The translations under genes were made by a program, and so were the position numbers. From Epiperipatus broadwayi (lineage: Eukaryota; Onychophora; Udeonychophora; Euonychophora; Peripatidae), in contig JAQFVV010000141.1 in assembly GCA_028023455.1 (NCBI GenBank), positions 1,560,056 to 1,624,055 on the forward strand: DNA of 64,000 nucleotides. The letters are read 5' to 3'. The notes under the pieces are model-generated. The model searched no databases. It was not told the DNA's origin and saw only the letters and a program-made list of their open reading frames with translations. Shown piece by piece: positions 1 to 11,735 of this stretch. Positions within the stretch are counted from its first letter, which is position 1. Every line of letters starts with the position of its first letter.

Positions 1-145
1 TCTATCGAGCCTCAAAGGTTTCTGGTGCCAGATATAATGGATGAAACGATGACCACTAGTCCCAAAAGTTGATGACACCAAATATAACGGATGGAACAAT
101 TACAACTAATGCCAAACACTGCAAACACCAGATGTAATGGATGGT
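1..145. repeat. Diverged tandem repeat, about 60-bp unit
   Basis: Two and a half diverged units share the order TGGTGCCAGATATAATGGATG, then an A-rich stretch, then ACTAG/ACTAA followed by CCCAAA or GCCAAA. Recognisable unit cores start near 23, 83 and 128. There is no reading frame. The left end is cut by the window edge, so the full array length is unknown. Confidence 0.6.
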
Positions 146-1571
146 CAACTAACTTGCAGATGTAGCAATATGGTGTGGGGATAAATTAATATGCTCTAAT
201 TTATTACCCCTAATGAAACAATTTGCAGAGACCTACCAGACTTAAAAGGGAAGAAAGTTCTATCCAACTATGTTCAGACTGTGGGTCATCTGATAGAGTG
301 CTAATGAGAAACCGATGAAATGCTTAACCGATGATTGCATACCCTTTAATTGACTAACTCTATGCCTATTTAATAATATTACATGTAATTTAGGTTAGTT
401 CATCCACTTTCCCCCTTTTTAATTCTGTTATGCCCTAATATTCAAACCCAGAGAGAATATTGCTTTTAACTCTATTATCAGGTATGAACAAATATACACA
501 GCAACTCCTGCACCTATATATAGGTTACACCTAGCATTTATTATATTTGTTTTATTTTCAAGCTTTTATATAATAAGAAAAATAGATGTGTGTGCATGTA
601 TAATTATTTCTAAACTGTAGAATGTCAGGACAACTCAATAAACCAGAGACCAGAATAATATAAACTCTCAAACATTTACTAACAATAATAAATATCAAGT
701 ATAACAACAATAGTAATGATAAAAAAATATAATAATCAGCATATGTACATGTGTCACAAATGAACCTCTACCATCTTACTAATTAATTATTCTCTAGATT
801 CAAACCTTATACCCCATGGTAGAAATCCACCTATGTCACTCATTCTCTACAAATCATAATTATATAGAAAAATCAACTTTAGTTATTTAATATAATTGAG
901 ATGCTGGCTAGCTAAATTATATATTTACAAATGTTATTCTATTTAACAAGTTTCCCCAATTTATATATATGATAGAGACAGATCCCAGTTGATTAGTCAA
1001 ACATACTGGAAAATATATGTACACGGTTAATCACAAAATAAAACATATAAAATGTATTCTGCATGTATTGTAATTTAACCTATATATAAATTTAGAGAAT
1101 CTTACCTCAATATTTATGTGGATAACTGGATGTGAAGCAGGTGGTATTACCTAAATTTTATTTATAATGAAAATATAAAAAATATCAAAATGAATAATCC
1201 CCCCTTTTCTTCTTTGCTAATTCTAAAAGACGAGGCTTCAGCATCAGAGTGTGAAAATACAACAGATAATATGAATAAAAAAAAACATAAATACACAAAA
1301 ATTTACAATATTGATTCTTTGATTAAAAATTGTAATTGGAACAAAGTTCCTAAAATCATCATAATAGAAGTAGTAGTAGCTGATAGTTAGGCAAGTTGTT
1401 CTTCAAAGCAGTTTCACTTATTAAATCATTCTCCTCAGCAAGGATAGATAGGTACAATGGTGTCTCCTGTAGTTGTGTTTAATGGTAAATATCTTGATCC
1501 TCATTTGATTCACCATAATGTATTCCAATCCTTGTTTACTTTGGACTGAAGGCATCTTCTTGTGTGTTTAC
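146..1571. other. AT-rich stretch with no gene seen
   Basis: The stretch holds AT-rich DNA with scattered A and T runs. A 66-codon open frame at 1190-1390 has low-complexity composition and no recognisable domain, so I do not treat it as a gene. No LTR end, tRNA or ribozyme was seen. Confidence 0.5.
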
Positions 1572-1581
1572 AGTAAAGTAG

Positions 1582-1615
<34 letters not shown>

Positions 1616-1625
1616 CTACTTTACT
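1572..1625. repeat. 54-bp perfect palindrome with (TA)n core
   Basis: AGTAAAGTAGAAATATA on the left is matched exactly by TATATTTCTACTTTACT on the right, with pure TA repeats between them. The whole 54 bp can form a hairpin or cruciform. Both sides of this TA tract are the same sequence in opposite orientation, unlike most TA tracts here, which separate different sequences. Confidence 0.85.
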
Positions 1626-1770
1626 TAATGCAGCTGGCAGGAAATACCACGACACACAATAGCATGTTTTGCTTGAGCCCATTTTCATATTAAAGTATAA
1701 TTTAATAATTATTTATAATCATATATTTATATCAGATAATATAGAAGCGCTTGATATATATATATATATA

Positions 1771-1859
1771 TTAAGAAAATTATTTCATCTTTTTTTTCTT
1801 TTCCAATTTTCAGATTAATTTTCGTTATTCTTTTGAAAAAAAATTTAAAATATTAAAAT
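1771..1859. repeat. Left copy of 89-bp duplication flanking element A
   Basis: This segment, preceded by a (TA)n tract, is identical by eye to 6848-6936, which is also preceded by a (TA)n tract. The two copies lie immediately outside the two LTRs of element A. Together with the TA tract they form a direct duplication of about 100 bp, far longer than the 4-6 bp target duplications usual for Ty3/gypsy integration. Confidence 0.85.
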
Positions 1860-1861
1860 AT

Positions 1862-3248
1862 TAAAACGTTTTTCGTATTACTAGGCCTTTACACGCTAAT
1901 ATAAACTGCGCGTGAGTTGATCAAGCTATGTCAAAAAAAAAGAAAGTTGTATTTCTATTCTCAACACAGCTATTTTTCCTGATCAACTTCGGCCTAGAAC
2001 TATTACCGAGTACAATCGTGAGCAGAACCAGTTTTTAATTTCTATTTGAGGGCACCAGAGTCGTTAGACCCACTGAGACTGCGTCAAACATATTGTAGCC
2101 TGTAAGGTAATAATTATACGGTCTGAGTTAACATTCTCGTTAAGAAAAAGATATCCCCATTTTTCTTAATTACGAAAATTAAATCTATTGAAACAAGAAT
2201 AATTTGTATACCGATCTAAGTTAAATAGTACAATGAAAGTGAAGTTAAAAATAAAGATTTATTCTAACTCGTCAAGCATTCAATATTTATGATTAATACA
2301 AAATTAAAATGTTGGAAAAGATTGTGCTTATGAATTCAATAATTTGATTCAAATATTGGAGTACTAATTATTTAGTCTTATTTTCCATAGTAACAGTCTG
2401 GTTCATTTCTCAGTTCGCAAATCTTCTGATCCAAGAAAAATTTATGGGATAATATTTCCATTCAATTCACTATTCATAAAGCTTTATGTAAAAAAATTTA
2501 TGGCCATTTACTTACCAGTAAGTTGACACTAAGTAGGTCATCGATCTTCCCGACATACAATTCAGTTAGTGGGTAGTCCGCAGTAGTTGTTCTCCTTTTA
2601 GTTTTATTTCCGAATCCCCGATCAATTTTAGGTAGCTGTATGACGATCTAGGTGACTTTTTCCGAGAGAAAGTGTCGGCAAACGATATCGTTCTACTCAC
2701 TCATGGCGAGCGATTTCAGTTCGTATCTAAGTGGACACATTTTATTAAAAAAAATGAGGCACTTCAAATTGCTCAGCACTATTGGAACAATAAGATAAAA
2801 AAGACCCCTTTTCAAATCTGTCGGCTCCTTTTATACTCCTCGATTCTTTTTAGAAGCTCTGTGCACGCTCTTTTTTCTTTGTTCTACTTTATAAACTTCT
2901 ACATTATTCTCCTTTTCTTATTAAAAAGTCTGTTTTTCCGCTAAGAATTTCTGCCATTTTTAATTACTATCAGAAAGTTGTTTCTGATAGCAATCTTTCG
3001 CCTTTTGAAATTTCCTTTCACTATTTGAATCAATGATTCAATATGCACTTTTCCAACATGGAATTTATTTTAGTTAACTTATTTCTAAAAAAAAAGAAAA
3101 ATTAAACTTTCACTGTACGTTTTTTTTTTCTTTAAAACATTATGCTACAAAAAAAATAAAGATCGTGTTCGCTTTCTTTTTTTTTCCTTTTTTTATAATA
3201 CCTAATATCAAAAAGTAATTTGTATCATATATATAAATAAATGGTACA
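1862..3248 (-). repeat. Element A 3' LTR
   Basis: This is a direct repeat of 5377-6810 with high identity over its full length. It lacks a 44-bp segment that the other LTR has near 5740-5790. Its outer end reads TAAAACG where the other LTR has TGTAACG, so the terminal bases are lost or mutated. The inner end keeps GGTACA. Confidence 0.88.
2827..2835 (-). promoter_or_regulatory. TATA box in element A 3' LTR
   Basis: On the minus strand the sequence reads TATAAAAGG, followed by AGCCGACAG. The same motif lies at the equivalent position in the other LTR. It is a good candidate for the pol II core promoter of the element and supports the minus orientation. Confidence 0.6.
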
Positions 3249-3832
3249 ATACCACCGGGGCAGGGGAATGAGAATAAAATATAGGTTTAAACTAATTTTA
3301 TTCTTAATAAGTCTTTATGCCCATATTCGTGTGTTTTGTTTTATTAGCACACTGATATATTGTGTAGACTCATTCAACAAGCGACGTTCGGCAGGAATGT
3401 AAAATATTTCCACATTCATCTGCATCCTCTCCGCTTAATCGTAATAGTAACTCTAAGGATCCCAAGTTATAAGCACAAACAAGCGTTGCTCATCGTTTTG
3501 AGTCTTACAGGCTCGTGGCAACCTGGTCCGTCCTCCCCAATATCGGGATCTCTGCTAGAAGTAGATTGATGAGCGTTTAAAGATGGTCTTATGTTACATA
3601 CTGCGTACTAGGACTTGGGGTTATGCTTTTTTCCCTCTTCAGTAACCGCCTACCCGGTCAAATACTTGTGACTTACGTTTACACCAGCCGCGATCGTGTT
3701 TCTCTTTCTATAAATTAATATCTATATATTTTAATATTCTAGTTGTACATTTCCATATCATTATTTTTTCGTTTTTCCCGAGGCATATCCGAGATCTGCA
3801 GGGTGTCATCCGGCCCACTTTATCTCTCAATG
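3249..3832 (-). other. Element A internal region downstream of gag, non-coding
   Basis: Between the end of the gag frame and the 3' LTR I find no pol motif and no sustained frame on either strand. The stretch is richer in G+C than its surroundings (for example 3380-3680), as expected for degenerate former coding or leader sequence. A purine-rich run (CCGGGGCAGGGGAATGAG) lies beside the LTR at 3255-3275, but on the plus strand, the wrong strand for the polypurine tract of a minus-strand element. Confidence 0.5.
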
Positions 3833-4951
3833 TTATCTATCACTATAACTGGTTGATGGCGGAGGTGACAGGGATCGAACCCCCTCTCTGTATTTCTCAC
3901 ACCAGTCTCTCCATTTTATGTCAAGGTCTTCTCTCTTGTATTTATTTTCACTCCTAAACTTTTCGTCTAGTGCTGGAGGTCTTGCACGGATTTCCTTCCC
4001 TTTATTTTTAGTTGGGGACCCCTTATCTTTCCTTTGATTTCCAACACTATTAGTCAACACTATAGTGTTCAGTTGTATTCGACCCTTCTGGTTCGGTAAT
4101 TTGTCGAAGTGTTTAGGACTCGTCTCTTCTCCAGTGTTGTCATTCTCGAAAGCACTAAGCAATTCTGCCATTCTCTCTACTGTCTCACATTTGGTACTTA
4201 TCAACAGATGCCCTACTGGATCGGGAAAATTTTTCCGCGTAATCTTGATAATCTGCTTTTCTGTTAATTTGCACTCAGTCAGCGCTCATAGTTACGCCAC
4301 TTGTTTCCAAAAAAATGGTACATAACGCCCTTCTGTTCTGCATTTCTCTTGCGCCACTCTATTCTTAATTCATTCTTGGTGGTCCTCATTCCAATAGTAT
4401 TTGATTAATATTTGACCATACTGTGTAAAGTTATTCGGTTTCTTAAACAAGGATTCCCACCAAGCTTGCGCCGTCCCTTGTAAATGATTAATTGCCAGCG
4501 TTAGTTTAACTTCTTCCGACATGGGGTTTATCACGAAGTACCCCTGCAGGCTATTTAAGTGTTCCATCGGTGATTCTCCATCTTGTCCATAGAAAATGTT
4601 TAATTTCAAAAAGGGGTTTACTGCACTTGGCACGTTTTCTCTATTTTCTATGAATTTTATCTCTTGGCTTTCTTGTTTATCGGATCTCAATTCTATCACT
4701 TCTGTGCTCTGTGACCCTTTAGCTATTTTCTCATCTACTACCTTTATTAACTCTTCTTTCATTTCTTTAATCTCTACCCTTATTTCTTCTTTCAATTCTC
4801 TGACCATCTCTGCCATTTCTTTTTTTATCTCTTCTTTGAATTCTGTCATGCATTCGTATAATAGTTTTTTTATTAAGGGTTCCAAGCCCTCTTTTAATTC
4901 TTCCATGCCTTCTGCGATATTTTGTGTATTTTTATTACTTCTCAATTTCAT
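3833..4951 (-). pseudogene. gag: Ty3-type Gag, interrupted by three in-frame stops
   Basis: One reading frame of about 373 codons runs leftward from the ATG at 4951. Residues about 10-95 are rich in Glu, Lys, Met and Leu and look like a coiled coil. Residues about 110-165 match the Ty3/gypsy capsid pattern (FYGQDGESPMEHLNSLQGY, then LQGTAQAWWESL). A TGA at about 4370, then a TAA and a TGA near 4280, break the frame, which then reopens to 3833 with no change of phase. The aligned region of element C's Gag has Arg or other sense codons at these places, so CGA to TGA decay is a plausible cause. No CCHC zinc knuckle is visible. Gag would form the capsid of the cytoplasmic particle; this copy cannot encode it intact. 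Confidence 0.8.
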
Positions 4952-5357
4952 ATATGGCCGTGTTGCTTATTTTTGCTACAGTAAACAAAATCTTAACGCT
5001 ATCAATTTTTACGATATAAATATAATATTTTATTTTGCTTTGCTAATAAATTCGTTCACTGACACCCCTCTCTTTCATCACCCTATAATCTCTTGTCCCC
5101 CTCTACCTTTACCATCATTTCTTAGCTTTGATCGGTTTTATTTATTATTTAATAATTTATAAGCTATTATTTTCTTTCAATATAGTCCTTATTTAAAATC
5201 CTACTCTAAAAAAAAACTTTTGTAATTGTACGCAATAACTTTTTAGACTTGCGCACTATTTGTGGTCATATTTATTTTCCGGCTACGGACATTAAATTCT
5301 CAATTTTATGCTGTTTTTAAATTTTCTCAGGTCGTGGTTTTTTTTTTCTTTTCGTAA

Positions 5358-5375
5358 GCCCGAGTTGGGTCGCCA
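5358..5375 (-). other. Primer-binding site of element A
   Basis: Reading leftward, one base after the 5' LTR end, the sequence is TGGCGACCCAACTCGGGC. It begins with the TGG complementary to a tRNA 3' CCA and resembles the primer-binding sites complementary to tRNA-Lys1,2 (TGGCGCCCAACGTGGGGC), though not perfectly. The tRNA assignment is an inference. Confidence 0.7.
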
Positions 5376-5376
5376 T

Positions 5377-6807
5377 TGTAACGTTTTTCGTATTACTAGG
5401 CCTTTACACAGTAATATAAACTGCGCGTGAGTTGATCAAGCTATGTCAAAAAAAAAGAAAGTTGTATTTCTATTCTCAACACAGCTATTTTTCCTGATCA
5501 ACTTCGGCCTAGAACTATTACCGAGTACAATCGTGAGCAGAACCAGTTTTTAATTTCTACTTGGGGGCGCCAGAGTTGTTAGACCCACTGAGACTGCGTC
5601 AAACATATTGTAGCCTGTAAGGTAATAATTATACGGTCTGAGTTAACATTCTCGTTAAGAAAATGATATCCCCATTTTTCTTAATTACGGAAATTAAATC
5701 TATCGAAACAAGAATAATTTGTATACCGATCTAAGTTAAATAACTAAAGATAAGACTTAAATATAATAGCATTAATTCTATACACGTACAATGAAAGTGA
5801 AGTTAAAAATAAAGATTTATTCTAACTCGTCAAGCATTCAATATTTATGATTAATACAAAATTATAATGTTGGAAAAGATTGTGCATATGAATTCAATAA
5901 TTTGATTCAAATATTGGAGTACTAATTATTTAGTCTTATTTTCCATAGTAACAGTCTGGTTCATTTCTCAGTTCGCAAATCTTCTGATCCAAGAAAAATT
6001 TATGGGATAACATTTCCATTCAATTCACTATTCATAAAGCTTTATGTAAAAAAATTTATGGCCATTTACTTACCGGTAAGTTGACACTAAGTAGGTCATC
6101 GATCTTCCCGACGTACAATTAAGTTAGTGGGTAGTCCGCAGTATTTGTTCTCCTTTTAGTTTTATTTCCGAATCTCCGATCAATTTTAGGTAGCCGTATG
6201 ACGATCTAGGTGACTTTTTCCGAGAGAAAGTGTCGGCAAACGATATCGTTCTACTCACTCATGGCGAGCGATTTCAGTTCGTATCTAAATGGACACATTT
6301 TATTAAAAAAAATGAGGCACTTCAAATTGCTCAGCACTATTGGAACAATAAGATAAAAAAGACCCCTTTTCAAATCTGTCGGCTCCTTTTATACTCCTCG
6401 ATTCTTTTTAGAAGCTCTGCGCACGCTCTTTTTTCTTTGTTCTACTTTATAAACTTCTACATTATTCTCCTTTTCTTATTACAAAGTCTGTTTTTCCGCT
6501 AAGAATTTCTGCCATTTTTAATTACTATCAGAAAGTTGTTTCTGATAGCAATCTTTCGCCTTTTGAAATTTCCTTTCACTATTTGAATCAATGATTCAAT
6601 ATGCACTTTTCCAACATGGAATTTATTTTAGTTAACTTATTTCTAAAAAAAAAAGAAAAATTAAACTTTCACTGTACGTTTTTTTTTTTTTTTAAAACAT
6701 TATGCTACAAAAAAAATAAAGATCGTGTTCGCTTTCTTTTTTTTTTTCCTTTTTTTATAATACCTAATATCAAAAAGTAATTTGTACCGTATATATAAAT
6801 AAATGGT

Positions 6808-6810
<3 letters not shown>
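5377..6810 (-). repeat. Element A 5' LTR
   Basis: This is the more complete LTR (1434 bp). Its termini on the minus strand are TGTACC and CGTTACA, the canonical TG...CA. The outer end abuts a (TA)n tract and the inner end abuts the primer-binding site. A CTGGCGCCCCCAA motif lies at 5561-5573 (minus strand), about 185 bp before the LTR 3' end; the LTRs of elements B and E carry a similar motif at a similar distance. Confidence 0.9.
6385..6393 (-). promoter_or_regulatory. TATA box in element A 5' LTR
   Basis: TATAAAAGG on the minus strand, about 420 bp inside the LTR start, is identical to the motif in the partner LTR. It would place transcription start, and so the U3/R boundary, near 6355-6365. 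Confidence 0.6.

Positions 6811-6847
<37 letters not shown>
6811..6847. repeat. (TA)n tract at the outer edge of element A
   Basis: A pure TA dinucleotide tract directly follows the LTR terminus GGTACA. It is one of about twenty such tracts in the window, most of them at element junctions. Confidence 0.9.
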
Positions 6848-6851
<4 letters not shown>

Positions 6852-6936
6852 GAAAATTATTTCATCTTTTTTTTCTTTTCCAATTTTCAGATTAATTTTC
6901 GTTATTCTTTTGAAAAAAAATTTAAAATATTAAAAT
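6848..6936. repeat. Right copy of 89-bp duplication flanking element A
   Basis: Identical by eye to 1771-1859. Unlike the left copy, it continues into unrelated sequence (TTTACTCCAAC...), which marks the original genomic flank. Confidence 0.85.
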
Positions 6937-8397
6937 TTACTCCAACAACTATTTAAACATGATTTAATTGTTTAAGAATTTATTAATTATTCTTTCTTCT
7001 TATTTCATTCATTTTCCTCTGAATTTGGTAAACTTTTAATTACATTTTACTTTTAAAATGTTCATAATTTAACTAAAAGAAAAGGTACAACTCCATTTTA
7101 GCGTTCTAAATTTTATTTTTTGATCACTGTCTTTTGTTACATGTGCTATAACAATAAGAAGAACGATTTGTAAACTGTCTTTTGTTTTTATACATTTTAT
7201 GGCGTAGATTTCCAGGAACACTGATATCTTTAACTGCCTATTGTTTAAATACATTTAGATTTATTATAAAATAAAAAAAGATAATAAAATAATAAAATCA
7301 GTTTTATTTTTACTCACATGTACCCACCTAATTAACTTCAGGTTAGGTACAAAATCATTTAACTATAAATTAATATTCAATTATAATTTATATATATATA
7401 TATGTTAAAACGAAGATTTGCACGGGTTAAATATATAAAATACATATTTTGCGGGTTCATCCGTGTTAAAAACTTTTAATATCAATTTATTGACATTACA
7501 GTTTATTTAATCAAATAATTTTATATATATATACAATATCACTTTCTAAAATATTGATCGTATTTTATTTATTATAACTTAGTAATTTATTGTGTATTAT
7601 ATGTATATAGGTAATAATAATAATCTTCTCACTATTAACATAAATTCCAAATGGATTGGGTTCAATAAATATGCTTAATCTTTTTAGGAATGTGTGCATT
7701 GTAAGCTATCCTTTACAACATTTACGAAGTTATGTAATGTTTTTCTTATAGTCTTGGTGATAAGAAAAATGTTCCCCACCAACAGTGTGTTTAAAATTAG
7801 ATGAATTATTGTAGAAGTATTAAGTAAAGAGTTATTTACTCCTTATGTGATTTTCCCTCGGTAGTCTGTATAATCATGCAAATATAGCTCCGTGTTATTT
7901 AAAATGTAGCCAGATAAATAGCTAAGTCAAATTCTTGATGTAATGTTAGTGTCTTGTTTTATTGATGATTTACAACATTGTCCGAAATAAAGTAATTATT
8001 TAATATTCTCTTGATGAATGGAGAGTTTGTAGAAAAGATTGTTTTCTATTATTGTTGCTTGACACACGCACACACACGCGTAATATGAATAATGTCGCAA
8101 ATATAAAGATTTAAAATTATTGAAATTAAAATGTGAAATAAATGTTGTAAAACACAGTATATTTATTTAATGCAGAATATAAATCATCAAACCATCAGAA
8201 TGAATATGATTTCCTTATTATGCGTGAAAAAGGTAGATGTATTTAAAAATGATTGTTTCATTAGTTAGAAAAAGTTGCTTTGTTGATGGACAAATATAGT
8301 TAATTTGATTTATTTTATTAGTCAATAGTAATATCCTCTCAAAATAGTTTAGTTTGCCTATAATATAATATATTATTTAGTCAGTTTTATGTTTAAT
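6937..8397. other. AT-rich stretch, possible old element from 7403
   Basis: No gene is seen. A short (TA)n tract at 7388-7402 is followed by TGTTAAAACG, which could be the start of a decayed LTR-like block reaching the GGTTATA before the next TA tract at 9728. I cannot support more than that. A short CA-rich run lies at 8061-8080. Confidence 0.35.
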
Positions 8398-8712
8398 TAT
8401 GTTTAAGTGAAATACTTAAGCCAAGCAAATATGCAAAATTAGAATATTATTATGTTTAAGTGAAATACTTAAGCCAAGAAAATATGCAAATTAGAATATT
8501 ATTATGTTTAAGTGAAATACTTAAGCCAAGCAAATATGCAAAATTAGAATATTATTATGTTTAAGTGAAATACTTAAGCCAAGCAAATATGCAAAATTAG
8601 AATATTATTATGTTTAAGTGAAATACTTAAGCCAAGCAAATATGCAAAATTAGAATATTATTATGTTTAAGTGAAACACTTAAGCCAAGCAAATATGCAA
8701 AATTAAAATATT
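8398..8712. repeat. Tandem repeat, six units of 52-53 bp
   Basis: Six near-identical units start at about 8398, 8451, 8503, 8556, 8609 and 8662. Each contains a perfect short dyad, TTAAGT-GAAAT-ACTTAA, followed by GCCAAGCAAATATGCAAAATTAG. The units are uninterrupted, with no variable spacers. The last unit carries one substitution inside the dyad loop. Confidence 0.93.
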
Positions 8713-9723
8713 AGAGTTTATTGTTAATTTGCTTTCAAAGGGTATAAATAATGTTATATAATGGGGATAGTTCCGAACTGATGCTCAAAGTTTATTGGAT
8801 AATCTGAAATCTGTAAGACAAGTAGTCCTATTGTAAAAATATCATGTTAAACTAATTTTTTTTATTGTAATAAATAATTTGTTTTAGTTATTTAAAATCT
8901 TAAAAACTGTGTCTTGAGTTATTCTTGTGTACATTCGTGTTTCCATTTCCACATCTCCACATTTCATAAATCTATTATAGAGTAGATATATTATTTTATC
9001 GTTATAATATTAGATTTGCTGGTGTCTGACAATATTGTTTTTCTTAATCCAAACATTATAAGGAACATTGCCACTAGATAAACATATTAGAAAGGTTGCC
9101 AAGTTAGTATATTTGTTAGATGATGATATGAGATTAAAATAACACATTTCTGTCATTATCTTATTATTGAGGCACAGTAAAATATTTTAGTCAATTTGTT
9201 TCATTACATTTTATCAAACATTAGAATTATAACTTATGGGCCAATATATTTATTTAATTCAACTGTGTTTGTTAAATTCCCTGAGATCTTATTGTTTATT
9301 TCTTGATTGGCATTAAAGTAGATGTTTAGATTATGATGTGCCAAGTCATAGTATTGTTTAATAATATTGTTATAGCTAGATGATATATGTTATACTTGGA
9401 TGAAGGAAAAAATTAAGTTGAAATAATATTTTAATAGATTGTACAAATAAACATTGTGATTCTTTATCACGCAATTAATTAATAAAAAGGAATTACATTA
9501 TATTTAATGTTTTGTAATATTTCCTCTTTCATTTACTTATAATCATATATCTTATGAACTTCCTATAGCCTCCCACTGAGCTGAGCTGAACATAGACTTA
9601 ATTGAAGAGTCTCAATAATAATTTTGTACTATATATCTTTGTTATATTGTTCTATTCATTAATAGAACTGGGGCCTGGGCATTTCGCTCATGTAATGTAT
9701 ATGAGTGGTGTTGGGTGTGCAGG

Positions 9724-9727
<4 letters not shown>
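8713..9727. other. AT-rich stretch with no gene seen
   Basis: No sustained frame, tRNA or repeat was recognised. The right end, CAGGTTATA, directly borders a (TA)n tract and resembles the end of the next block (TAGGTTATA at 13210-13218), which hints at a common LTR 3' terminus. Confidence 0.4.
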
Positions 9728-9754
<27 letters not shown>

Positions 9755-11589
9755 TGTAACCTTATATTTTAGTATAAATATAAAGATTGATATAAGTGGT
9801 ATAAAGAATTTTCTGTCTTCTTCTTGGTGATTTGATTGGCTTGGTTTGCATTTTGAACATATTATTTTCTTGCATTCAAGATTATTTATTAGAGAGAATA
9901 AGTAATATTTTGCCTTACTTATTGTCTGTGTTATCTTAATGTATTTAAATTGCTTCTTTCCATCCACTGATTTGTATCAAAATATGTTTATCTTTTTGGA
10001 AATTGACAGTACACATTAAGTTTAGTAAAATGTGATTGAAAATAATAATTCTTATTTATTTAAAATAGACTTAGAAATTGTTTTCATTGAATTATAAAAC
10101 CATTTGTTTAACTATTTTTTAATTATTAGATAAAAATATAGTAACCACATGTGCGTTTCAGTGTAAAAAAAAGAGTGTGATTAAAGAGAGCGTTCTTGAT
10201 AGCATTCTTGTCGGATAGGAAAAAAAAATGGTGTAAGAATAAAATGTATGCAAAGTATGTTAAGCTTATTTTTAAAAATAAATAATAAGTAAACGGATTT
10301 ACCAAAAATTTTCCTACAAATCTAAACCTAAATGGTAGTATTTAATAACAGAATGGATTGGTTAATTTAAAAGAGCTGTTCAAGTCAGTTAACCAAGTGG
10401 ATCAAATCGCTAATAATTTTCTCAATATTTACATTTAAAAATATGTCGGAACTTTCAAATTTAAAAGTAGAATTAATGCAGAAGTTCAGTAAGTTTGGAA
10501 TATTTTATTATTATACAAATTGGCAACACTAAATAAATGTTTTAATTGCAGAAGTTTTCAGATATGAAAACTTTATTTTTAAAAAAGAAGTTAAAATCAA
10601 ATTTAAATGTTAAAATTTATTGAAACGCTGGTTTAATGTTTCTACTTATTCAAATAATAAAGCATTGATTGTGTTATCTAAATGTATACTGCCAGTAATA
10701 TATTTGCTATTTAATTTGTTTACTATTTGAATAATGGTAAGAGTCTTCAAATAATTAACTAAAACTACTTTCTGATTTTATCGTTAATTTGGAATTATTA
10801 AATTATTTGCTCTAATTAGTATTCCTAAATTTAAACGTGGATAAATAAATATTAGCCTGGATGTCATAAACTTGGAACAATTTTATATAGAAATATAGAA
10901 TTTAATAACTTATGAAGAACATTTTCATTTAAACTCTACATGTCATGTTTTTGTAATTGTCTTATCCCACGTAAATCATTAATTGAAAGTGCTCATAATA
11001 ACTAAAACAAATGGATATAATCACATCTATGGAATTTGTATATAATTTATAATTATTACTTTGTGTATTTATTGTTCAAGACATTTTTACACTGATTTCA
11101 CGGATCATATTTATTGTTATAAAATGTTGTATAATTTTATTTATTTATGTAAGTAAGAATGAATGAATTTTAATTTTATCGTTATATGAACTTATATGTG
11201 AAGTTCATGAGATATATTTTTCTAGGTTTAAATTAAATTAATGGGATTGAATAAAATATTTATTCAAGGGATACCGCTTGCGAAAAAGCTTGAGAAATGC
11301 AAATGAATTTATATGTGTCAACTTCTCATGAAGTGTCTTATGAGTTTTTCCAGAGTTCTATTCTTATACCCATGTCACCTATATTACATTGTTACTATGT
11401 TTATATTTTAAGCAAGATAATTCGGTATATCAGTTGTCCTTATTATTAAAACATTTTTCATTATGTATGAACCCACATCTACTGAAATGCTAGTGTTTTT
11501 CTGAATTGTCAAAATAACTGAGGATGATGATTTTTGCACTTTAAATATGAAGTAAATATTAATATTGCTTTACCATATTAAATGACATT

Positions 11590-11735
11590 AATCTGTGTTG
11601 GTGGTTAATCCGCAGATTAATTATTTGCCACTTTCTGTATTTTTTACACTTATTCCTGCGCTGGTGGTGAATCCGCAGAATTGTGTAATTATATTTGTTG
11701 CTTTATGGTAGTGTATAAACCCACAGGGCACTCGG
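11590..11735. repeat. Diverged repeated motif around AATCCGCAG
   Basis: TTGGTGGTTAATCCGCAG (near 11600) and GCTGGTGGTGAATCCGCAG (near 11660) recur about 62 bp apart. A weaker third copy (GTAGTGTATAAACCCACAG) lies near 11710. They are diverged direct repeats of unknown role. Confidence 0.55.

Larger units (their letters stand above)
1862..6810 (-). mobile_element. Element A: Ty3/gypsy-type LTR element, gag only
   Basis: Two direct repeats (1862-3248 and 5377-6810) flank a 2.1-kb internal region. The minus orientation is fixed by three signals: a primer-binding site beginning one base inside the right LTR, a gag-like frame reading leftward, and TATAAAAGG boxes in both LTRs pointing left. No protease, reverse transcriptase, RNase H or integrase sequence is present between the LTRs, and I see no clear polypurine tract at the inner edge of the left LTR. 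The element is therefore either an internal-deletion derivative or a non-autonomous family that relied on another element's enzymes. The LTR termini read TGTACC...GTTACA on the minus strand. Confidence 0.85.

Noticed and set aside
4596-5162. 188-codon plus-strand frame
   Set aside because: It is the antisense shadow of element A's Gag; the minus frame carries the capsid motif.
2672-6502. 90-codon frame repeated at 2672-2944 and 6230-6502
   Set aside because: It lies antisense in both LTRs of element A, starts with GTG, and is duplicated only because the LTRs are.
8398-8712. Regular repeats with internal dyads, superficially CRISPR-like
   Set aside because: Units are contiguous with no variable spacers, and the context is eukaryotic; it is a plain tandem repeat.
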